DNA from: Corella eumyota
Lineage: Eukaryota; Chordata; Ascidiacea; Phlebobranchia; Corellidae
Reading direction: 5' to 3'
Length of the DNA stretch: 64,000 bases
NCBI GenBank assembly: GCA_963082875.1
Contig: OY720101.1
Coordinates: 434,001 to 498,000, forward strand
A program made the translations under genes and the position numbers. The notes under the pieces were generated by a model. The model did no database searches. It was given only the letters and a program-made list of their open reading frames with translations, and was not told where the DNA came from. This document shows positions 35,401-48,020 of this stretch, one piece after another. The stretch's first letter is position 1. The number at the start of each line of letters is the position of its first letter.

Positions 35401-37698
35401 ATGCACACTAGTTTTCACCCTAATATAATACTCATAAATAATTGAAGTTTATCTTTAATTCTTTAAGGTTTTAATGGTATTTGGTGGAGAGTCTCGGATT
35501 GGTTCGTTACACGAGCGAGTTAATGACGTGGCATGCTATGATTGGTCTACGCAAAAGTGGGAGGAGCTAGACAATTTACCCAGTGATATTCACGCTAAAG
35601 CGTTTAGTGTCGCATCACTAGGATATGAGGTCTACTTAACAGGTTAATACCGTTTAATATATACATAAGCTTTACTTGAAATCGTTCTAAACTCAATTTA
35701 AACTTCTCTTTATCCTAGGAGGGACTGTTGATAATAAACCCAGCAACGAAGTGCTAGTTTTCTATACTTACCTTAACAAATGGGCTAAAGGAGAAAACCT
35801 GGTAACGGCGAGATATCACCATACTTGTGCAGTATTAGAGGGTTCTATATATGCAGTAGGTAAGTAATAAAGTATACGAAACCTATATAGGGCTCATATA
35901 GATTATAACATACGAGTATAATCGTTTTCAAGGCCCACAATGCTATGACTACGTTACATTATACCTCAAAACCAGCATGTTGAAATAATATTTTTTTTGT
36001 ATAGATCTTTATCTTCGATGTGGGAAAGTCGAATGCGCGACTTGAACATAAAGTAACATCAGTTACTCCGACCCAGTCTCGAGTTGCCTGTGTCAGTTTG
36101 GGATATTAAAGATTATAATTGCCCGGTGATTAAGCTGTTGATAAAGTGCTGGCTCAGCAGAAGTTCATACCATTTACAGCACCTTACTCAAGGACGCTAC
36201 AGCATGAGGTCAGTGGGGATTGAATCCACGGCCTCATGTGTGGTGGTGTTCTTACCACTACACCACGCTGCCGGCATATGTTTATAAAGAAGAGTTATTT
36301 CTAAAATCCACTTACGTTAAAACTTAATATTTATAGGTGGGACAGATGGAAGACAATGTCTTACAGACGTTGAAAGATACGACTCAACAAAAAACAAATG
36401 GAATCCAATCAAACATCTTTGTTTCGCTGTAAAATGCCCAGCTGTAGCTGGGTTTAAAAACAAACTCTTTGTATTTGGAGGATTTTCTGACCAATATATT
36501 ATTAGCCCGACTATACAGGTATAAGATATATAAGTATGTTAAAGTAAAAAAGGCAAAAAACATCTGAGCACATATTACCGTTTTTAAGTAGTTAACAAAA
36601 AATTAGATTTTGTTCCTAGATTTACACAACTACAGAAAGCCAATGGTCGCAGGTTCAATCCCCGCTGATAGACCATTCATGTGCCCAAGCAGCTACAATA
36701 TCAAACAAAATCTATCTTCTTGGTGGAGGATCGAAAACTGTTAAAATGTTTGATCAAAAAACGAATGCAGTGAGCAAGGTTGCTGATATGATACAGGTAG
36801 TTTATACAATTGGTGCCATGTTATATTATCATCTTAAAAATTAAAGATTTTTCCAAGAAGATGAATCCACACAATTTCATTCATAAGTATGCATACACTT
36901 AACTTAACAACCCAAATAGAAACAAAGCCAATGCTTTTTAAAAAAAAGCGTAATATACAACGAAATTTCAAGTTGTATCAATACAAAGAAATTTTTGAGT
37001 ATGAATACAAAATATCAATATAATTAGGCTTACATTGCACTTGACAACCCAAGTTTGAAATCAAACGATTTTCAATATAAACAAATATTTAAAACTTGTA
37101 AGCAAATAACTTCTAGCCTTGCTAGCTTAAAAGTTGTTACTAGACATATAACCCTTCTCGAAGTTTAGAAAGACTTACAAACCAATCTATGTTTTAGAAA
37201 AGGGACAACTGTGGGGTGACTGTCGTTAACAACAAACTTTTTGTCACTGGGGGCGTTAGTGAGTCAACAGCATCGTCATTGGACACCGTTGAGTGGTTTT
37301 GTCCAATCAGGAACAAGTGGGAGAAGTGTGAGAATATGCCACGAAGACTGTACAGGTAATGTAAGAACTTGAAGCACCAAACAAGTTCATAAACTCAATG
37401 TTGACTTTAATAAAACTTACAAAAAATTTGTATAAGAACCAAAAAAAAATTAATAAAACAAAAAATAAAAAATAATTAAAAAAATACATTCCATATGCTA
37501 GAAGGACTTAAAAAAAAGGAAATAAACACCTACTACCAAAAAATAAAGCAAAAAAAATTAAATTTTAAAAATCAAATTTTTTACCCAATAAAAGTAAAAC
37601 CTCTTTATTCCAGACATGGAAGCGTTTGTATCCGAATCCCAAGCAATCAAAGAGAAAAACCAAAGCAAAATATAAAACAGAGTCAAGCCCCTGATTAG
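32473..37698 (+). CDS. BTB-BACK-Kelch protein (Kelch-like), 581 aa
   Basis: Fourteen exons join in frame: 32473-32499, 33094-33225, 33565-33667, 33925-34055, 34298-34390, 34504-34657, 34940-35034, 35292-35384, 35468-35642, 35719-35859, 36337-36518, 36620-36796, 37198-37355 and 37614-37698. Residues ~10-131 form the BTB domain (LTDVTIAV, ECHRAVLASSCEYFKAMF, ILQYAYTG). Residues ~132-275 form the BACK domain. Residues ~277-570 are Kelch blades with six Gly-Gly turns (MVFGGE, VYLTGG, IYAVGG, LFVFGG, IYLLGG, LFVTGG). The architecture is that of substrate adaptors for Cullin-3 ubiquitin ligases: BTB/BACK would bind CUL3 and the propeller the substrate, neither of which is identifiable here. I cannot assign a specific KLHL orthologue. 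The start is a nine-residue exon (MQVESIKFV). SINEs lie in the introns after exons 2 and 10. AATAAA 37821-37826. Confidence 0.9.
33236..33515 (+). repeat. Main SINE, copy
   Basis: Full-length forward copy in Kelch intron 2 (TTAGCGTGGTGTAGTGGTCA... to GGACAAAGATTTATAC plus A-run). Confidence 0.9.
35993..36276 (-). repeat. Main SINE, copy
   Basis: Reverse, near full-length, in Kelch intron 10. Head end CACTACACCACGCTGCCGG. Confidence 0.9.
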
Positions 37699-37895
37699 TG
37701 CAAATCGTTTTAAATTTATTCATTATCTTGTACTCTTACAAGAGTTGATTTATATTTGATGTTTACATGCAGTATTCTTTTTACTTAATTAATTATTTTA
37801 AGCAATATATCAAATTTAAAAATAAATTAATAAAATCATAATTGAATTTTGTGTAAAATATAATATGAGGTATTTACTACAACTAAGAATATAAT

Positions 37896-39690
37896 CTATT
37901 CTGGAGGGATTTTATCTTTTAGTTTCTCTAAGATATTATCGTAATATTTAAAACTAATGATACAACTCTTTGCAAGGCCGATGTTATTGGCTTTAAAGGC
38001 GTTTTCAATCTTGATTGTGAGGTCATCAACTGTGGTTTTAACCTCGTTGTAAACAAGTTTTAAATCTGGAATTGTTTCAGCGTCTTCAATCTAACAAAAA
38101 ATCAGAAATAATAAGGTTTCATTTACATATTTTGATATATATTTCTATAATGAAAAAACAATAGTTTTACCATTTCTTATTTCACAAAAAACAGTGGTTT
38201 TGACACAATATATCTTAAACTAAAATACACATACACAAAAAAACAACTTGAGACCGGGTTAGAGTAACAAATGTTACTCTATGTTTAGGCTGTGAAGTCG
38301 GCCTTTACACATTAAGGTTAAAAAGTTCAAAAACAAAGTAACTTACTTGTTCATTTAATTCCATGATCTCCATAAGGAAATGTGGATCGTCAGCTGTCAC
38401 ATCTTCACCCATAAGAACCCCTTAAAAAATAGATAAATAGATTGAGTGTAATTACATATATATATGCATAGATTGAAATTGAAATTTATTTTTAGGTTAA
38501 ATATACAAACAAAAATCTTAAAAAGAAGTCTAAATAATATACTACACACAATAAATATATATAAAAAGGTTTTTATGTAAGCTTTTATTAACATTAAACC
38601 TAACTAACAATTAAAAATGATTGTATTGTGTAGTAATAAGAACATTTAGCCTTACTATTAAAAAGCCATAATCACCTTCTAATTCCAGCATATAAAGACC
38701 TCTGCTTAATGGTTTCAGCAACACAAAATAAGCTTTGTTTAGTTGTGAAGATATTGCTTGCGATATTTCCAATTCTGTTGCAGATTTTAATGAAAACTTA
38801 TCTGGGTGCAAATTTCTCTAAAAATCAGAAACAATTTAAAAACAAAAATGTAATTGATATTGATAATTAAAATTAACTACCTGTAAGTTTTTAAATTCTT
38901 TTTGTAATTCTTCGGCTGAGATTTGAAAACTTTTTTTGATTCCAAAAAGTGAAAAATAATCTTCTTTTTTATTTAAGGGAAGAATTGTTTGACAATTCGA
39001 GCAGAAATATTTTGATTTTTCTTCTACTTCGGACCTACAATTTTGTTTTAAAAAGGCATTACTTACATCAATGTATTTTTTATTTTTTTTGGTTTTTCGC
39101 GCATTGATAAAAGTAAATAATAAATACGATATACAATTAATATTACAACAATGCGACGGGAAAAAATGACGAAATCAATTTAATGATTTAAAAAATGCCA
39201 AAAGTATTAATGTTTACATGAAGATTTTATAGCATGTTATGGCATGGTTACCAAACCCAGTATATATATATATATAATTGAAGGACTTCATAAAAACTTT
39301 AATTTACAGCCTTTAGAAACACTTAGTTACCTGCATTTCCAGCAAATGTTTTCCTTATTTCTAAGTAGATTAATTTCATCAAATGATAAACTTGAATAAC
39401 TTCTTATAAACGAAACATTTTGGTTAATCACCATAATAGGTTTAGATTTTTGTAAAGTTGGAGCCGATAGAATTGGTTTTGTTGTAAATAAAACACGACT
39501 TTGTAAGTAACCTGCAGAAACATTTGAAATTAGTTTTTTTTTGTATATTTATATCTTTATCCTCAATGTGGGAAAGTCGAATGCGCGACTTAAACATAGA
39601 GTAACATCAGTTATTTTGTTTTAATTGTTGTTTATTTTAAATAAAATTTAACTTACTTGTAATTATTCTTCTTAAACATTTCGTTGACAT
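37896..39690 (-). CDS. HSCB: Iron-sulfur cluster co-chaperone HscB, 259 aa
   Basis: Exons in transcript order: 39690-39657, 39511-39331, 39034-38881, 38817-38676, 38420-38347 and 38090-37896. HSCB is the mitochondrial J-protein that hands the ISCU-bound Fe-S cluster to the HSPA9 chaperone. The N-terminus (MSTKCLRRIITS) is basic and hydroxylated, as expected of a mitochondrial presequence. Residues 68-86 hold the metazoan zinc tetracysteine CWKC...CSNC. The J domain follows, with HPD at 127-129 (NLHPDKF). The C-terminal helical bundle that binds ISCU ends in a DAETIPDL...NNIGLAK region. The length is close to the human 235 aa. It is convergent with the Kelch gene; the two stop codons are about 200 bp apart. 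Confidence 0.93.
38246..38322 (+). repeat. Main SINE, 3' fragment
   Basis: CTTGAGACCGGGTTAGAGTA to the CACATTAAGG tail. In the last HSCB intron. Confidence 0.8.
39085..39262 (+). mobile_element. MITE-like element, copy 4
   Basis: Full-length copy nearly identical to that at 15265, in an HSCB intron. It ends GGCATGGTTACCAAACCCA next to a short (TA)n. Confidence 0.65.
39543..39613 (-). repeat. Main SINE, tail fragment
   Basis: Reverse TATCTTTATCCTCAATGTGG through AGTAACATCAGTTA only. First HSCB intron. Confidence 0.8.
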
Positions 39691-42600
39691 GATTTTGTTA
39701 AAACCTTTATTTAACAAGATATGCAAATGTAACTAGCAACTGACTTTCAACTTGATTGACAACTTAAATTAGTTAACTAATTTTTTAGCTTATTAAAACT
39801 GTTTCTAATACGTTTTTTTAAGTCAAACAGGTGATTTACCTAAAATAGAACATAAAATTTAATATTTGTTTAATCTTTTACGAATAAAAGTAGATATTTA
39901 AGCTAAACATTAAAAATAAAAGCAAAAAAAAAAACGTTTTAAAAATCTTAATAAAATTGTCTATTTTTTTATATTTTAACTATTCTAAAAAGATAAAAAC
40001 CCATAAATATAAAGCCCTTAGTTTACCTAATGTATAAAAATAACATTTCAAAACAATTTATTTATCTTTAAATCCCGTTTTTTACCCAAAATAACAAATT
40101 TGTTTACCTTTTACGTAACTTTTGTAAACACGTGATTATATAAAACTTTTACCCGATCGTAGAATTCGAACTTTACTTTATAGCAACTTTGGGCACTACC
40201 ATAGCATCATTATATTTTACAATATTTTATTTGTCCTCGATTTAAAAACTTCTAGTAAAAATTTGCTCACTTTAATTTCGGGCATAATTAAAATCTGCCC
40301 AAACAAATTGCTAATTACGCAGACACAGGCCTTGAACACAATCCCCTTAACCCACCAGCTAAGTCGCCTTTTTACCTTTCACCCATTAACCCGATTGCTT
40401 CACAATCACTTACCCCTTAACCCCCCTTAGCACTACCCTTTTTATAAAAATGAGAAGAAACATCTTACCAGTAGAAAAAGCTCCTTCCACTTATCCAGCC
40501 CCTAGTAAAATAAAAAAAAATTAGAAACAACGAACTTTAACAAATATTTGTTCAATGAGGCTAGTGTTAACACAAAATATTTAAACTAAAAAAACAAGAT
40601 TCTAATGATATAATCTTGTTTGTTAGAAGAACCTATAAGTTGCATAAAGTCTTTTTTGTAAAAAAATGAAGCAGTTTTGTGGCAAAAAAAATTCATTTTT
40701 ATTTAACTGAAACATTTTTTTTATTTTATGTTGCAACAAATTAATAACAAATACTTCTTTTATAAATACACCCACATACATACGGAAAAGGTAAACGTAA
40801 CAAAAATTGCACCATATTCTGTTGGTATAATTAGAAAGCATTAAATCATGCCTAGACTTGCCACGGTGAACTCCCTCTAGGGAAATCCCCTTTGACTTTC
40901 CTATTCGACTATATAAATTGATGTTTAAAGGTGTTTTTTATCATTCAAGTAGAAAATAGATAAAGATAGAGCTTGTCATATTACTGTTGTCATTAAGATA
41001 ATATAGTTGAATGCTTAAAGTGTAAGTGTTTATAATTAAGCTCTAGTTTTTAGCATGTTTATTTTAAAATAACATTTTTTTAAAAAAGTACGATTTACAG
41101 AATTATTATTTTTAGCAAATATCTCAATTGAAACAACTAAATTAAGTTGTCAATTTGTTAAACTAAAATTCTTTATTAGATTAATTAAGTTTTGCTTAAT
41201 ATTTTACAGTGATTAAAATAAATAGTGCAAAATTGCAACGTACACAATTTTTAGCAATCACTTTTTTACCGCAAGAGTACGCAAGAGAGTAAAAATAATT
41301 TAAATATTACATTTCCAGAATAATTATATTTAAATTTATAGGTAAAATATATATTACTATACAATATAAATACTAGATCTTAGACTTTTATGTGTATTAC
41401 CATTACATAAGTTGAAACTATTAATAATTTGGCTTTTTAATGATCTAAAATTTCCAAGGTAGAGAGATTAATCAAAGTGACAAGTTATTATCATGATAAA
41501 CTGTGTTAACATGTTTGCTTACATTTACTTTATAGTTTTAGCTTTATTTTAAACATACGATAATTGACTTTGTAATTTTTTTTTAACTTAAACTCTGGCT
41601 CATTCTAAAATGTTGACACTTTTACATTTTTCATAAATTAATCACAATCAAAAAAACTAATTAATTAAAAGTTTTTTTAAAGCAAATTTAATAATTACAC
41701 CAATTGATATCAGCATTCCCTTATTAAACCCCTTTTTATTTGTAATCTTTGTGACGTAACATTACCACCGCGTGGCATTCTGAATGACGTCATAATTAAC
41801 ATCGCGTGGTATTCTTTCATATCTCTATCACCCCTTTGAAGTTATTAAACGTGTATTGGCAATTAAGTTAATTAAGTTAATTAATAACCCGGTGAGTTTA
41901 AATTAAAAAATTCCCAGATTATGTTTTCCATAGTTTGTTGCTAAGCTTTTTAATGTTGGAGTTAATTAAACTCGCACCGTTTCATTTAAAAGGGTTGTGA
42001 ATACTTTATATTAAATCTAACATCACTTTAAAGAGTTCAGTTTACAATGGAGAAGTAAAAAGTTAAGTTAAAGTTTAGGGACTTATTTAAAATTAGCAAA
42101 TTGAATAAAAATAGCTCAACAAATTAAAGAAATTTGTACATTTTAAAACATTTACTATTGCTAAGCCAATTCTAAAAAAATTAGTTATTTTTTTTGTGCT
42201 AAAATTGTGTTAATTGTAACAGTTTATTTCATTCTAGATGTAACAGTTTATTCCAGTTATGAAAGTGTGAATCGGCTGTTGTGACGTCATAAACAGCTGT
42301 TATGCGCTCACATAAATAACCAAGCGCATTTATATTAGCATAGTTAACGTTTAGACTTATACAGTAATTAAAAGGTTATAGAGGTATAAAAAAAATAAAA
42401 AAATGAGTTTTTAAAAGTTGTTTAATTTGATATTTGTTATGTTTTAAAGGGTGTGTGTTTAGGGAATATCCGAAGCTTAAAAACACTTCGTAAAACAAAC
42501 TCTACTTTCGTTTTGAAAACAAAACTCCTTTAGCAAATAAGAAATATTCACAGACAGTTTAAAATTAGTTAAAGTTCAATTTTAAAAGTTTAACCAAGTT

Positions 42601-44180
42601 TAGATTGGAATATTAAATTTATTTTAAGCGTATGCGCATCTGAAATGACGTAGGTAAAATTGTAATATGCTAACCAAACAAAAAACATGTAAGATAATAA
42701 AAGTTTTGCGCCATATAGGCAAACAAAACGAGTTTAAACTTGTTTGAAGGCCTGTCAGCTGTGCTTGTGAACACGTGGTCGTACAGAGTCACGTGACCTG
42801 TCATGTGATTTACGCCCTTTTATGTATTTGATTTTATTAGGTGGTTTACCAGCAAAAAGTTTAAAAAAAAAACTTAAAAATTGATTAAAAATAATAAATG
42901 TATTAAACAATTAAATATGTTTAAATGTTTATTGTTAAATCTAATTTAATATATACAAAAATACCATTTTTATTTATAACAATAGCTTACTTTGGGTTAT
43001 TTTTAAAATTTTGGTAAATATTATTTTAAATTCAAAATTTACTTTTTTTAAACAATTCCTTTTTTCCATATTATATAAAAGGAAATACAAGTGATTGAAC
43101 ACGTGTTTAGAGTGACCCTGTGATGTCACAGTCGGTAATAAAAGGATGTTAAATATCCGATATTAAATATATAAGCCTACGTTAAAGATATCTTTTCCGG
43201 TTAGTGTACAAGTATATTAAGTCAAAAATTTAAAATTTTAGAGTTTATCAAATATTATAAATAATTAAGTTCAAGGTAAATTAATGTTTAACAAATAATA
43301 TTTAAATTGTCAGTAGGTTTTTTTAAATTAGTGTCAAAAAATGTGAATTTTAATGTTTAATTTTGAATTAAGGTAAAATTGTTATATATAAGCACATGGT
43401 AAATATTGTTAAAGGTTGTAAATAAGAAACCATTATAAAAATAAACACACTTTCATTTACTTGTTTGTGTGTCTGTATGTGTAAGTACATTTTTTGATTT
43501 TTGTGAAAATTTTTACTTTTTGTGATAATTATAATTCTAATTACGTAAAATAATTTTAATTACTATTATAACATATTTAGCTGTTAAGTTATAAGTACCT
43601 AAAATAAATTGTTGATAAGTTAACTTTTAAAAGGAAATAAAAGTTTAATTAAAGTGCCCAGTCAGTGTTTGCAAAATAAAAAAATGGTGGCAATATGGAA
43701 AAAAATAAATTATAGAATTAAAAATTATAATAAGATTATTTCAGTGTCTTTTTATTAACATTGTTACTAATATAAGTTTAAACGTGGTTCTTATTATCCC
43801 TATATTTATTTCTTTATGTTACTATTATTAATTTAATGAAATTTTCCTAGTTCAAAAATCCACATTTAAAAATAGTTCAAATATTTCTAAATTGGGCCAA
43901 AAAATAATTGAATGGAATCTAGTAACAACTTTAGAATAAAAACCTTCACAGAAAGTTGACCAGGTGGCCTAAGTTTAGTGTAATCAACACCTTTTAACAG
44001 ATTGTGACGTCACTTAACCCTATTGTGATCTCACCATCAGATCTCGCCTAGGTCTCAGCACGTTATATCGCGATACCATTGAGAAATAACGACTAAAATA
44101 GTCAAAATAACGAACAGAATGTTGAACCTTTGTGTAGAACTAACACCAAGACACGTGGTCTGGCCTTAACAATAAAACCC
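39691..44180. other. Noncoding stretch upstream of HSCB
   Basis: AT-rich. I find no coding exons I can link. It contains exact CRE palindromes (41785-41792, 42282-42289, 44005-44012), a CRE beside an E-box (AAACAGCTGTTA at about 42290), and a cluster of CACGTG E-boxes at about 42768-42800. No main SINE is present anywhere between 39.7 and 52.4 kb, unlike the gene-rich flanks. Confidence 0.45.
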
Positions 44181-44286
44181 GGCTCGTACTAGACATTACT
44201 AACCCTTTCACTACAGGGTGTATGTTATTTAGATGCGATACAACGTGAAAGAGTTAGTGATATTACAATAAGTATTTTACGAGCCT
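44181..44286 (+). ncRNA. Candidate miRNA-like hairpin
   Basis: The outer arms GGCTCGTA (44181-44188) and TACGAGCC pair perfectly. The inner arms ATTACTAACCCTTTCAC and GTGAAAGAGTTAGTGAT pair over 17 positions with one wobble and one mismatch. A further TACA/GTAT-type pairing lies near the loop. The size and shape suit a pri/pre-miRNA. The strand is not determined by sequence; + is assumed. I do not recognise the mature sequence. Confidence 0.55.
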
Positions 44287-46476
44287 TAACCTGTTAGTTC
44301 ATAAAAGAAAAAGTTTTAGTTTACGTTTCCGCTTCGTATCTAACCCGTGAGAAATTAAAATAACTTTAAAACAAAGAATAACCAGAATTTGACGACAATT
44401 AATCAACGAAATTTAAAACAATGCTTATTGTCTTAATATACCCAATTAGATATTATGACGTGATAATAAAATATGTTTTAAAATGATTATTATCACCTGT
44501 GATGTCATAATAAACGTTATAAAGACAGTGCGAAATGTAAAACAGTTTTTTTAAGGCAAAAATTTAATTTTTTTTTAATTTCTAATTTTTCAACTTTAAT
44601 TAAATAATAAAAATAAGTTTTCTTGAATTAAAACATTGTTAAATTTGATTTAATTTAATTAATTAGGTTCAACATTAACTACATACAGTAAAATATTTAA
44701 TTTAATTATTAATTATTATTCCCACAGATGAACAAATTGTTAATTTTATTAAAACCTCATTTTAATATTAACGTTGAAATTATTTCATAAATTCTAACGG
44801 TTCCAACCGTTCCAACGTTTTAAGTTCGATCTAGAATCGCCCCAACTTGTCCTAAAAGAGAAAAATCAAATAAAGAGAAGCAACCGTCGTCGTGCCTACT
44901 TAAGGCTCGGACCTTTAAGTTAGGAAGTTAGTTGTGATATCATAACAAGCCTACCACATCTATATTATGACGTCATCATCGAGATTGTTACAAGATAGTG
45001 ACTTTCATGCAGAATAAGGTAATATAACAAATGTTAATTTTTAAAAAATTTTTTAAAATTTAAATATTACAACAAAAAATAAATAAAATAGAAGTTATTT
45101 AATTAAACTATTAAATTCATCTTTCAAAGTGAAACTAAGTGTGTAAACAAACGCTTAAAAGCGGAGATATTTTAAAGCAATTAAGTTGAATATTTGTTGA
45201 AACCACGATTTAAATAACTTATAATTTATCGGCGTCAATGTTCAAATAAATTTGTGGCAATATTTTGTCTCCCACCGAGCGTTCAAATACGTAATTAGGT
45301 ATTTAAATTACGTTTAATTAAAGCTCGTGTGCCTCTATACCGACGAGAACGTTTTAAACCGTATGTTAAGTGAGTTAGACGAATAAACATGTCGTTTTTA
45401 AAGGGTTAAACCACATTTTTGCTTACCGTAAACGCCATCAGCAAATTGAGCTTCAATCGTTGTTCGATAAACGTGTCTGTGATGTAACACTTGAGCTTTA
45501 TGACGTAATAGTCCGGTAAAGGCGCTATCTCTATCAAGCGTATAAATAAAAGTAAATTAGTTGCAGATTTTTAGTATATAAAATATGACCGTTTTTAAAG
45601 TGTTATTTTAAACCGTTTCGCATTCCGACAAAGTTGCAAATAACTTTAACAAACATGAAGGTTTATTGCCGGGCTAGTCCCAACCTAGAAGACCTGGTGA
45701 GGCCTCGCGCAGACTTGCCCTTTGTATTTGTTCAGAGCAAACACAACCGTTGGTGACAACTCTGTTGCTGAGACCGTTATTGGGTATTTTTACTTGGAAA
45801 ATATATAATTATAAGAGGCCATGTTTAAATATAGCTTTCTAATTTATGTTTAATTTAATGAAATATGATATTGTTTAAAATATAGAATTAATTTGATTAT
45901 TTAAATCAGTTTTTGTTAGGTTATATCTAAATTGGTGTTTTTATTGGTTTTTAAAATATACCAAACTAAATATTGGTCAAGGTGAAATTTAAAACTCATT
46001 TGCATAAGGGGATTTTTTATAAGTTCTTGGTATTTTTAATTGGGTTATAATTTATGCATAAACCGAAAGGTGTACAATAGTAAGGTCAAAAAACGTCGTT
46101 ATAACTAGATAAAATTTTGTGAAGTCACTTTTCGTTTCGGAATTAAACAAAATACAAACGAAATTAAAAATTACAGAATCTTATGTAAAAATTTTCGCTT
46201 TTTTCGCTATAAAAAATGTTTAGTTCAAAATTTTTAATAAATTTTAAAGATTGTTACAATTTATATGAGTTTCATAAAATGGAATTAAATATTCTTGATT
46301 AAATAATATCCGTTATTTGATTACATCCCAACTTAATCCCCAGTTTAAATTAGTTAATTCCAGAAAAAAACCTAATTCATTTCCCCAACAACTTAGTCCC
46401 AACTTGCCTTGTCTCGAATAATTAATTCCATTGTTAAATTAATAAAGAAAGATAATCGCTCCCACATTTGATATTA

Positions 46477-46540
46477 TGACGTCACATCGACCGTTTTTTC
46501 TCTGTATGGTCTGATATCCGTCAATGGTCTCATATAAAAG
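46477..46540 (+). promoter_or_regulatory. CRE + TATA promoter-like module upstream of miR-34
   Basis: TGACGTCA at 46477-46484 is followed 48 bp later by TATAAAAG at 46533-46540 on the + strand, the same box found before proteases 5 and 7. No protein-coding exon follows within reach; the next recognisable element is the miR-34 hairpin about 540 bp downstream. Proposed as the pri-miRNA promoter by position only. Confidence 0.4.
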
Positions 46541-47069
46541 CGAGCGACAATTTAGAGTTAGATATCATTCTTGTTTAGCTTCGTACCAGACCCAAGTAAA
46601 TAATCGACGATTGTTTAAATAAAGTTAGTTTAGCGAAGGCTAGGTCAACGTACTGTGACGTAATAAACAATTTAACGGTTAAGTTTCAAGGTATATACAA
46701 GAACAACTTTTATTTAAACTGATAAATTAATGTAAATGTAGCTACCACAATGTTATAAAATGTTTAGAATGTGGTTAAATAAAGGAAATCAAAGTTTACG
46801 GGTTGTTAGTTCTTCCCATATACAAACCATAAGAGTGGAACAGTAAGTTTAAACTTGGTTAAATTGTATTTCATTGTAGGTACTTAAGTTAAATTAAATT
46901 TCTTGTCAAAAATTATTAGCATTTACTTTATTTAAGATTTGTGGCGTCAATATTGAGTTCTATGACGTCATAAATATTTAAATTAACAAGACTTGTAGCA
47001 CTCTGTGGAATGCGGTTTAATAATTAGATTTTAAAAATCACAAAAATTAGGAAATTGAAAAACTTGCGA

Positions 47070-47148
47070 GCGATTCTGAGGCAGTGTAGTTAGCTAGTTG
47101 TTTTATTATCTTAAGGACAACTGCTTAGTATACTACCACGGAAATCTC
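47070..47148 (+). ncRNA. mir-34: miR-34 precursor
   Basis: The 5' arm from 47079 (AGGCAGTGTAGTTAGCT, then AGTTGT to 47101) matches vertebrate miR-34c (AGGCAGTGTAGTTAGCTGATTGC, from memory) through the first 17 bases and keeps the GGCAGTG seed. The 3' arm at 47117-47138 (ACAACTGCTTAGTATACTAC then C) pairs with it along nearly the whole length, with a few mismatches and one bulge around a 15-nt loop. Outer GATT/AATC pairs extend the stem. The 5' arm should give the mature miRNA, loaded into Argonaute to repress seed-matched mRNAs. In vertebrates the miR-34/449 family acts in the p53 response and in multiciliated cells. Whether that holds here is not shown. Confidence 0.88.
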
Positions 47149-48020
47149 TTGAATTTTCGTCAAAAATTTAAGAAAAAATTAACAAAAAAAACAAAATTTT
47201 AAACTTTTAATTAGCTTTTGATATCTACCAACCATTTTTTATAATTAAAACTATAAATGTCTTATTTAAATTGGTATAATTAAGAGACAATTTCTCGTTT
47301 TTAAACAGGAATTGGTCTGCAATAAGCCATCCGTAATTGTGTTTATAATTACTTGGAACCCGATAATACGCTGACAACATATGTTTACATCGAATATAAT
47401 CCAGCTAATAGCAGGAAAACTATCTTATTTTATTCTTAACATCGTTTTTAAGCAAAAAGGGGTTAATTAGTTGATTGAAACAAGCGTTAATTAATAATTT
47501 TACCTGTAAATATCGCTAATTATTAAAAAAAAACATTTTTAGACGTTTATGCGACTAGTTAGTATAATTATAATATAGCCAATATGACGTCATAATTAAT
47601 ATGTCATGACTCAATAAAAGGTTTACTAAAACGTGAATTCGAAACTGGAATCGAAGTAGCTCGAATCGAACAATCAGCATTCTAGTTTTGCCTACTTTTG
47701 CGATGCATTATGACGTTATATAACCGTACTATTACGACACAAACAAAAAAAAGGACTTTAACCTTAGTTATGACAATTAAAAATAATAAATTTTTTAACC
47801 ACGTGACCGTAAAATCGGTTGTTAATTAATTGTTTGAAATTTACTAATTAGTTAATTATTACCAGGACAACAAAGTTTTATTTATCAGCAACCTTAGCGA
47901 CCGGCGAGTCGAGACTTCATCGAACATGTCTTATCACGTCACAAATAAACCTTTATGACGATTAAAATTGATCGCTCGGGCACGTTTCAAGTTTCATCGC
48001 TGTAGTGAAAGTTCTGTTCC

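Noticed and set aside
40469-40501. Minus-strand 33-base micro-exon-like segment (GLDKWKELFLL) with good acceptor and donor
   Set aside because: It lies upstream of HSCB but does not connect to it or to another exon; could be a 5' UTR exon at most.
44896-44926. Small stem CCTACTTAAGG / CCTTTAAGTTAGG
   Set aside because: About 30 nt in total, too short for a miRNA precursor and with no other role evident.
45277-45330. Inverted segments CGAGC/GCTCG and CGTAATT/AATTACG
   Set aside because: Two short stems separated by unpaired 9-nt stretches; plausible but weaker than the listed hairpins.
47917-47927. p53 half-site GAACATGTCT near miR-34
   Set aside because: Only one decamer, no second half-site within 13 bp; insufficient despite the known p53-miR-34 link in vertebrates.
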